The translations under genes and the position numbers were made by a program. 19,407 bases of DNA from positions 1-19,407 of the forward strand of contig CAZYTP010000048.1 of NCBI GenBank assembly GCA_964650385.1. The letters are read 5' to 3'. The DNA comes from JAUSPI01 sp964650385. GTDB lineage: Bacteria; Desulfobacterota; Syntrophia; Syntrophales; JADFWA01. The notes beneath the pieces were generated by a model. The model saw only the letters and a list, made by a program, of their open reading frames with translations. It was not told where the DNA came from and did no database searches. This document shows, piece by piece, positions 15,581 to 19,407 of this stretch; position 1 is the stretch's first letter; the number at the start of each line of letters is the position of its first letter.

Positions 15581-17038
15581 ATGAAGTCAGTGCAAGAAAA
15601 CTGTGGTGTGTTCGGTTTATATTCAAAAAGAGAGTGTGTTTACGATATTTACCGGGGGATTGATTTCCTTCAACATCGAGGACAGGAATATTGCGGAATT
15701 TCTACTTTTGATCCGGATGTCAAGAAGGCAACCCAGATTGATTTCCTTAAACTGAAGGAACAGGAATATGAAGATGAAGCATCTTTCGGTCAGGAAATAA
15801 ATCACGTCACTCACCACGGCAAGGTCATTAATACCTTTACCGATGAAGAATTAAAAAGTTTAAATGGCAATTGGGGTATAGGGCATGTAAGCCTATGGGA
15901 AAGACAACCGATGAAGTGGCAGAGCAGACTCGGGGGGATTGCCGTCGCTTTCAGCGGTAAAATTATTAACGCTGATACCCTGATGAAAGAAATGATGGGT
16001 CAGGGAGTGTCTTTCTACAAAGGTTACGACATAGAGATAATTTCCAAGATTATCATAGAAAAACCCGATATCGTCAGCGGGATCAGCGCACTTGCCGGGA
16101 AGATCAAAGGTTCCTACTCACTGGTGGTTTTAACCAAAGACGGAATCTATGCGGCTCGCGATATTTATGGAGTCCGACCGCTTATTCTGGGTATGGATTC
16201 TGAACGGTATGCGGTAAGCTCCGAATCCCGTGCCATCAAGAATCTGGGTATGGAGGTTTTTCGGGATGTACGTTCCGGTGAGATCGTCCTTATAAGCGAC
16301 AAAGGGTTTAAAACCGTGGGGCAGGTAGATTCGCCACGCAGTGCACATTGCGCTTTCGAGTGGGCATATACGGCGAGCATCGATTCCATTATAGACGGTG
16401 TCTATGTACAGGAGGCTCGAAGCAATTTGGGTGAAAACCTTGCCCAGAGAGATATCGACGAAGGGGATTTTACGGCTGATATTGTTGCACCCGTTCCAAT
16501 GTCGGGGATAGGGCACGCACTCGGATATCACAAACGTTCTAAGATTAATTATCAGGAAGTGTTTCTATATCATCGCTATGCCGATCGCAGTTATATGCAG
16601 GCAACTCAGCTTGCCCGTGAAAAAATGGCAGAGCGAAAGCTGTCCGTGCTTCCCTATGCGGTTAAAGGGAAAAAGATTGTTCTCTGTGATGACTCAATTG
16701 TTCGGGGAACTCAAATTTTGAATAAGGTTAGAGATTTAAAGGAGGCGGGTGCCAAAGAGGTGCATGTACGTATTGCCTGTCCCCCTCTTATGTACCCCTG
16801 CGATTACGGTATATCGACCCGCACTTATGAAGAGTTGATTGCCCGGCATTATATGAAAACGGGAGATATTAACTCTATGGACGATCTGAAGAAGATGGAG
16901 TCATGGATAGCAAAACAGATAGATGCGGACTCCGTTAAGTATAACACGATTGATGCACTTGTTTCGGCTCTTTTGATTCCGAGAGAGAGTTTGTGTCTGA
17001 AGTGTTTTGACGGCTTGTTCTCTGTTAAAAATACATAG
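15581..17038 (+). CDS. Amidophosphoribosyltransferase (PurF)-like protein with altered glutaminase site
   Basis: PurF normally makes 5-phosphoribosylamine from PRPP and glutamine, the first step of purine synthesis. From the ATG at 15581 the Ntn nucleophile is Cys8 after a short propeptide (MKSVQEN), followed by LQHRGQEYCGI. The PRPP loop is KKIVLCDDSIVRGTQ. Cysteines fitting the B. subtilis-type 4Fe-4S cluster are in SAHCAFEWA, CPPLMYPCDYGI and LCLKCFDG. Two glutaminase residues are changed: GHVRYS is GHVSLW (Ser104 in place of Arg73 of the E. coli enzyme) and HNGN is FSGK (Ser125 in place of Asn101). The Asp of the glutamine pocket (GYDIEII) is kept. An upstream in-frame ATG at 15500 adds an unrelated hydrophobic stretch and is not favoured. 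It may be a paralogue with another role. Confidence 0.88.
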   Translation: MKSVQENCGVFGLYSKRECVYDIYRGIDFLQHRGQEYCGISTFDPDVKKATQIDFLKLKEQEYEDEASFGQEINHVTHHGKVINTFTDEELKSLNGNWGIGHVSLWERQPMKWQSRLGGIAVAFSGKIINADTLMKEMMGQGVSFYKGYDIEIISKIIIEKPDIVSGISALAGKIKGSYSLVVLTKDGIYAARDIYGVRPLILGMDSERYAVSSESRAIKNLGMEVFRDVRSGEIVLISDKGFKTVGQVDSPRSAHCAFEWAYTASIDSIIDGVYVQEARSNLGENLAQRDIDEGDFTADIVAPVPMSGIGHALGYHKRSKINYQEVFLYHRYADRSYMQATQLAREKMAERKLSVLPYAVKGKKIVLCDDSIVRGTQILNKVRDLKEAGAKEVHVRIACPPLMYPCDYGISTRTYEELIARHYMKTGDINSMDDLKKMESWIAKQIDADSVKYNTIDALVSALLIPRESLCLKCFDGLFSVKNT

Positions 17039-17051
17039 AGATAGTATTCCT

Positions 17052-18071
17052 TCAAATAAAACCGATCTCTTCAGCATACTCAAACTGTCTTTTCCATGGA
17101 ATGTGAGGATATGTCTTGTTGAAGGGTTCTTCTCCAATTCTTTTTATCGATTTTCCGTCTAAGAGTACGGGGTGGTACCCACCCATGAAACCCAGGTCTT
17201 CGGCTATTTTAGGATTATGCCCGGGCATACAATCACAGTCGGCAGTTATTGTAAGGAGGGAATTTATCAGCAGGGTCCTCTCTTTGATACGTTTCCACAC
17301 CGCTGCGGCTGTTTCAACCAGTTTTTCCTGAAAGACCGTTTCGTCAGTATCCCAGAAAATTTTTAGCGCGAGTTGGGGGCAGAGTGCGATGCACTGAGCA
17401 CATCCAATGCATTTCTCCAAGTCATATTCAGGATGTTCGTCCCCTGTAATTGTTGCAGCACCGGTGGGACAGGAATCGACGCAAATGCTGCATCTGGTGC
17501 AGTCTTTCCTGTTCAAAACTGGGTGAGCATCAGAGTGCATCCTCTGTTTCTGTGCCCGTGAGGCGAATCCCATAGAGATATTTTTTATGGCACCCCCGAA
17601 TCCGGCAACCATATGTCCCTTGAAATGAGAAAAAATAAAAAACCCGTCCGCCTTTTCAACAAGCTCAGTAACCTATACAGTTTCGAAATGCTTATACTGT
17701 GCATCTATATCGATTACATTTTTGCCGTCCATTCCATCCCCGATCACGACCGGGCACCCGAGGTACTCTTCTGTAAAACCGTGCTCTGCGGCTGTTTTTA
17801 GTGAGTTTTTTCCCGTGCGGCGGCCGCCGGAATAGAGGGCGGTGGTATCGAAAATGAGAGGGAGTGCTTCATGTCCCTTTAGCCACTCTACGATTTCTCT
17901 GGCATACCGTGGATGCAGATAACTTGTATTTCCTTTTTCTCCCCAGTGAAGCTTGATAGCAACCGAGTCACCTTTTCGGAAAGGGGCCTTCAGGTTATAA
18001 AGGAGTGAACGGAGAGAGACAATATAATTTTTGATGTTACCGTCGGTTTTTTGGAAGAGGGGTTCGTCCAT
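17052..18071 (-). pseudogene. DUF362 protein with 2x[4Fe-4S] ferredoxin domain, interrupted by in-frame TAG
   Basis: From the ATG at 18071 the frame gives the DUF362 N-terminal half: SVAIKLHWGEKGNTSYLHP, IFDTTALYSGGRRTGKNSL, HGFTEEYLGCPVVIGDGMDG and YKHFETV. A TAG follows at 17675-17673, then the same frame goes on without a shift: VTELVEKADGFFIFSHFKGH, GFGGAIKNISMGFASRAQK, two cluster motifs CTRCSICVDSCP and CIGCAQCIALCP, TADCDCMPGH and WKRQFEYAEEIGF. All parts of a normal roughly 340-aa DUF362/ferredoxin protein are present, so the single stop is the only defect. It may be a recent nonsense mutation, a sequencing error, or a recoded amber codon. These Fe-S proteins are presumed redox enzymes of unknown function. 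The gene ends 14 bases from the convergent PurF-like gene. Confidence 0.8.
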
Positions 18072-18097
18072 GTTATCATCCGATCGTTTGCATACGT

Positions 18098-18490
18098 TTA
18101 ACCGATAATCGATTTATAAAATTCGTCGGGGGATTTTCCGATAGACAATTCTTCAAACGGGCACATTCCATCCCGTTTTCTATTAAAAATATAGGGCACC
18201 ACTTTTACGAAATATCTGGGAATGCCATACCTGTTCAATGTTTCTAAGGCGTACCTGCTTCCGATCCGGGAGTATATCTTTCTGCATCGCATCTTTTCCA
18301 AAAGTAACGCAGCCGCGTTGCCGACCACACGGTCAAAAACGGTGACGTCATCGGTACAGGGGCTAAACTTTTCAATATAGTCGAGAAGTGATGCGATTCC
18401 CTCCTTTTTGGATTGAAAGATCGGGGTGTTCACTTTCAAGACCCAGAGTGTATCGTCGCTTTTTAGAAATGACTCAAAGAGATCATTCAT
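18098..18490 (-). CDS. DUF1893 family protein (TM1506-like)
   Basis: A 130-aa protein matching the DUF1893 pattern: TLWVLKVNTPIFQSKKEGIA, VFDRVVGNAAALLLEKMRCR, ALETLNRYGIPRYFVKVVPY and DGMCPFEELSIGKSP. Thermotoga TM1506, the structural prototype, has a cytidine deaminase-like fold of unknown activity. The VVGNAAALLL segment and the conserved Cys in MCPFE are typical. The gene overlaps the end of the upstream membrane protein by 8 bases and ends 26 bases before the DUF362 gene, so the three form one transcription unit. No function can be assigned. Confidence 0.85.
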   Translation of the reverse strand: MNDLFESFLKSDDTLWVLKVNTPIFQSKKEGIASLLDYIEKFSPCTDDVTVFDRVVGNAAALLLEKMRCRKIYSRIGSRYALETLNRYGIPRYFVKVVPYIFNRKRDGMCPFEELSIGKSPDEFYKSIIG

Positions 18491-19064
18491 GATGTCCAGA
18501 TTTTAAATAGAATTTCTCCAAAACTATGGAGATTGTGGGGAGAAAGACCAGCTGTAGTGCAATTCCGGGCCACCCCTGCTTTATTGCCTGCCATACCAAA
18601 ACAGGGGAATTCGAGTCACCTGACCAATGCATTATTAATAAGGCTAATGCAGCGGTTAATCTCCCTATAACCATTGCCCCAAGGAGTGACCAAAAAACGT
18701 TCAATTTGAACTGCTCACGGAAAAGACCCGCTGATAGTCCGTAGAATGAAGCCTCGATGACGATTGTGGGAAGTCGTTCCAGGAAGGGCATTCCTGATAT
18801 ACCGTAGCTTACAAGCGGTGTGAGAATTCCAACCAGAAGACCGGCACGCCACCCGAATAAAAGCCCGGCCAGTAAAATAAAGAAAAACATAGGAAGGAAT
18901 ATCGGGCCGGCTAAAGGGTGGATAAAGTGACAAAGCCATGGTATCGCCACATCCATTGCTACAAAAATTGTAACAAAGGCATAAAGGCGAACGTCGGCAA
19001 AATTCAGCACAAAGGGATAAGTTTTTTCTCCCGGCGATAAATGAAAGGTATGTGTCCTGCCCAT
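18483..19064 (-). CDS. Membrane protein resembling an ECF transporter S component
   Basis: A 193-aa protein with about six hydrophobic helices (for instance LYAFVTIFVAMDVAIPWLCH, IFLPMFFFILLAGLLFGWRA, LNVFWSLLGAMVIGRLTAAL). The short size, the GPIFLPMFFFILLAGLLFG and GLLVGILTPLVSYG segments and the closing QGWPGIALQLVFLPTISIVL helix fit substrate-binding S components of energy-coupling factor vitamin transporters. The substrate is unknown. The ATG at 19064 is preferred over an in-frame GTG at 19082, because GAGAAG lies 6 bases before it. It heads the operon with DUF1893 and DUF362. Confidence 0.75.
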   Translation of the reverse strand: MGRTHTFHLSPGEKTYPFVLNFADVRLYAFVTIFVAMDVAIPWLCHFIHPLAGPIFLPMFFFILLAGLLFGWRAGLLVGILTPLVSYGISGMPFLERLPTIVIEASFYGLSAGLFREQFKLNVFWSLLGAMVIGRLTAALALLIMHWSGDSNSPVLVWQAIKQGWPGIALQLVFLPTISIVLEKFYLKSGHHE

Positions 19065-19171
19065 CGTATCTTCTCTAAACACCTGTTTTATTTTGCTGTT
19101 TGGTTAAAAAGTATAGAAGGAAAATAGTTGCGAGTCAAGGACAAAAAAGATTTCAATTATTATTTAACAAG

Positions 19172-19216
19172 TTCGTAAAAAGTCTTTTTCTGGATGGTTG
19201 TGCAAAGCTTTACGAA
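19172..19216. repeat. Short inverted repeat TTCGTAAA / TTTACGAA
   Basis: Perfect 8-bp arms at 19172-19179 and 19209-19216 with a 29-base spacer, in the gap between the divergent membrane-protein and nucleotidyltransferase genes. It could be a REP-like element or a regulatory dyad. It is too far from both starts to assign. Confidence 0.4.
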
Positions 19217-19286
19217 TATGTTATTACTAAAAAAGTTTGATTATGTGTAATCGGTGGTCGATCGTCGAAATTAGAAAGGGCATTTC

Positions 19287-19407
19287 ATGAAAGCAATGAT
19301 TCTCGCAGCCGGCCTTGGAACACGGTTGAAATCACTGAGTGTTGACAAGCCTAAGGCCCTTGTCCCGATAGGGAACAAACCGGTCATTGACAGGGTAATA
19401 AACTATC
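19287..19407 (+). CDS. Sugar-phosphate nucleotidyltransferase (3' partial)
   Basis: The ATG at 19287 has AAAGGG at 19275-19280. The visible 40 residues are the start of an NTP-transferase fold: MKAMILAAGLGTRLKSLSVD with the GLGTR nucleotide-binding loop, then KPKALVPIGNKPVIDRVINY, the KPK(A)L motif of the family. Such enzymes make NDP-sugars for cell-wall or exopolysaccharide synthesis. The window ends here, so the sugar and nucleotide cannot be told. Confidence 0.9.
   Translation, partial: MKAMILAAGLGTRLKSLSVDKPKALVPIGNKPVIDRVINY

Overview
The gene content points to a Gram-negative environmental bacterium of the deltaproteobacterial (Desulfobacterota) kind. The signs are a coiled-coil/GAF-like sensory module of a type I associate with that group's hybrid kinases, a REC-PAS-kinase-REC protein, a multihaem cytochrome beside a chemoreceptor with a haem-c motif in its periplasmic sensor, a PhnD-type binding protein beside a sensor, DUF362 and DUF1893 proteins, and dispersed palindromic repeats of a kind common in such genomes. 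This is family recognition only; no search was run.

Layout. Positions 1-4330 hold five one-gene units on the + strand: an Ntn-hydrolase (5' end cut by the window), an alpha/beta hydrolase with a lipoprotein-like N-terminus, an orphan GAF-like module, an isochorismatase-family hydrolase and a two-domain GNAT acetyltransferase. Positions 4579-6468 encode a large hybrid histidine kinase whose leader carries a motif resembling half of a c-di-GMP-I riboswitch. Positions 6600-13155, all on the - strand, form a heavily rearranged block. It has three copies of the 3' part of one M20 amidohydrolase gene (6603-7110, 10236-10581 and the near full-length 11953-13154), a haem chemoreceptor translationally coupled to a tetrahaem cytochrome c, a broken cheW, a PhnD-like binding protein, and the severed N-terminus of a membrane sensor joined to an amidohydrolase tail. 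The amidohydrolase copies are mosaics: one pair is identical over 325 bp and another over 182 bp, while flanking parts are clearly divergent. That pattern suggests gene conversion or recent segmental duplication.

Positions 13205-14806 encode a Na/Pi cotransporter-PhoU fusion. The 775-base gap after it holds a structured inverted-repeat element, a good promoter candidate overlapping a palindrome, and a REP/MITE-like palindromic element. Next come a divergent PurF-like protein (15581-17038), and convergent to it a - strand cluster: a membrane protein resembling an ECF transporter S component, a DUF1893 protein, and a DUF362/ferredoxin protein interrupted by one in-frame TAG. The window ends inside a sugar-nucleotidyltransferase gene.

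How the genes fit together. The central block is sensory: redox or haem sensing by the cytochrome/chemoreceptor pair, ligand sensing by the PhnD-like protein and its lost sensor partner, and a decayed CheW. It has been damaged by recombination between repeated genes. The strongest candidates for follow-up are the cytochrome-chemoreceptor unit, the mosaic amidohydrolase family, the PurF paralogue with an altered glutaminase site, and the in-frame TAG in the DUF362 gene. I did not find a clearly new multi-gene defence or mobile system.
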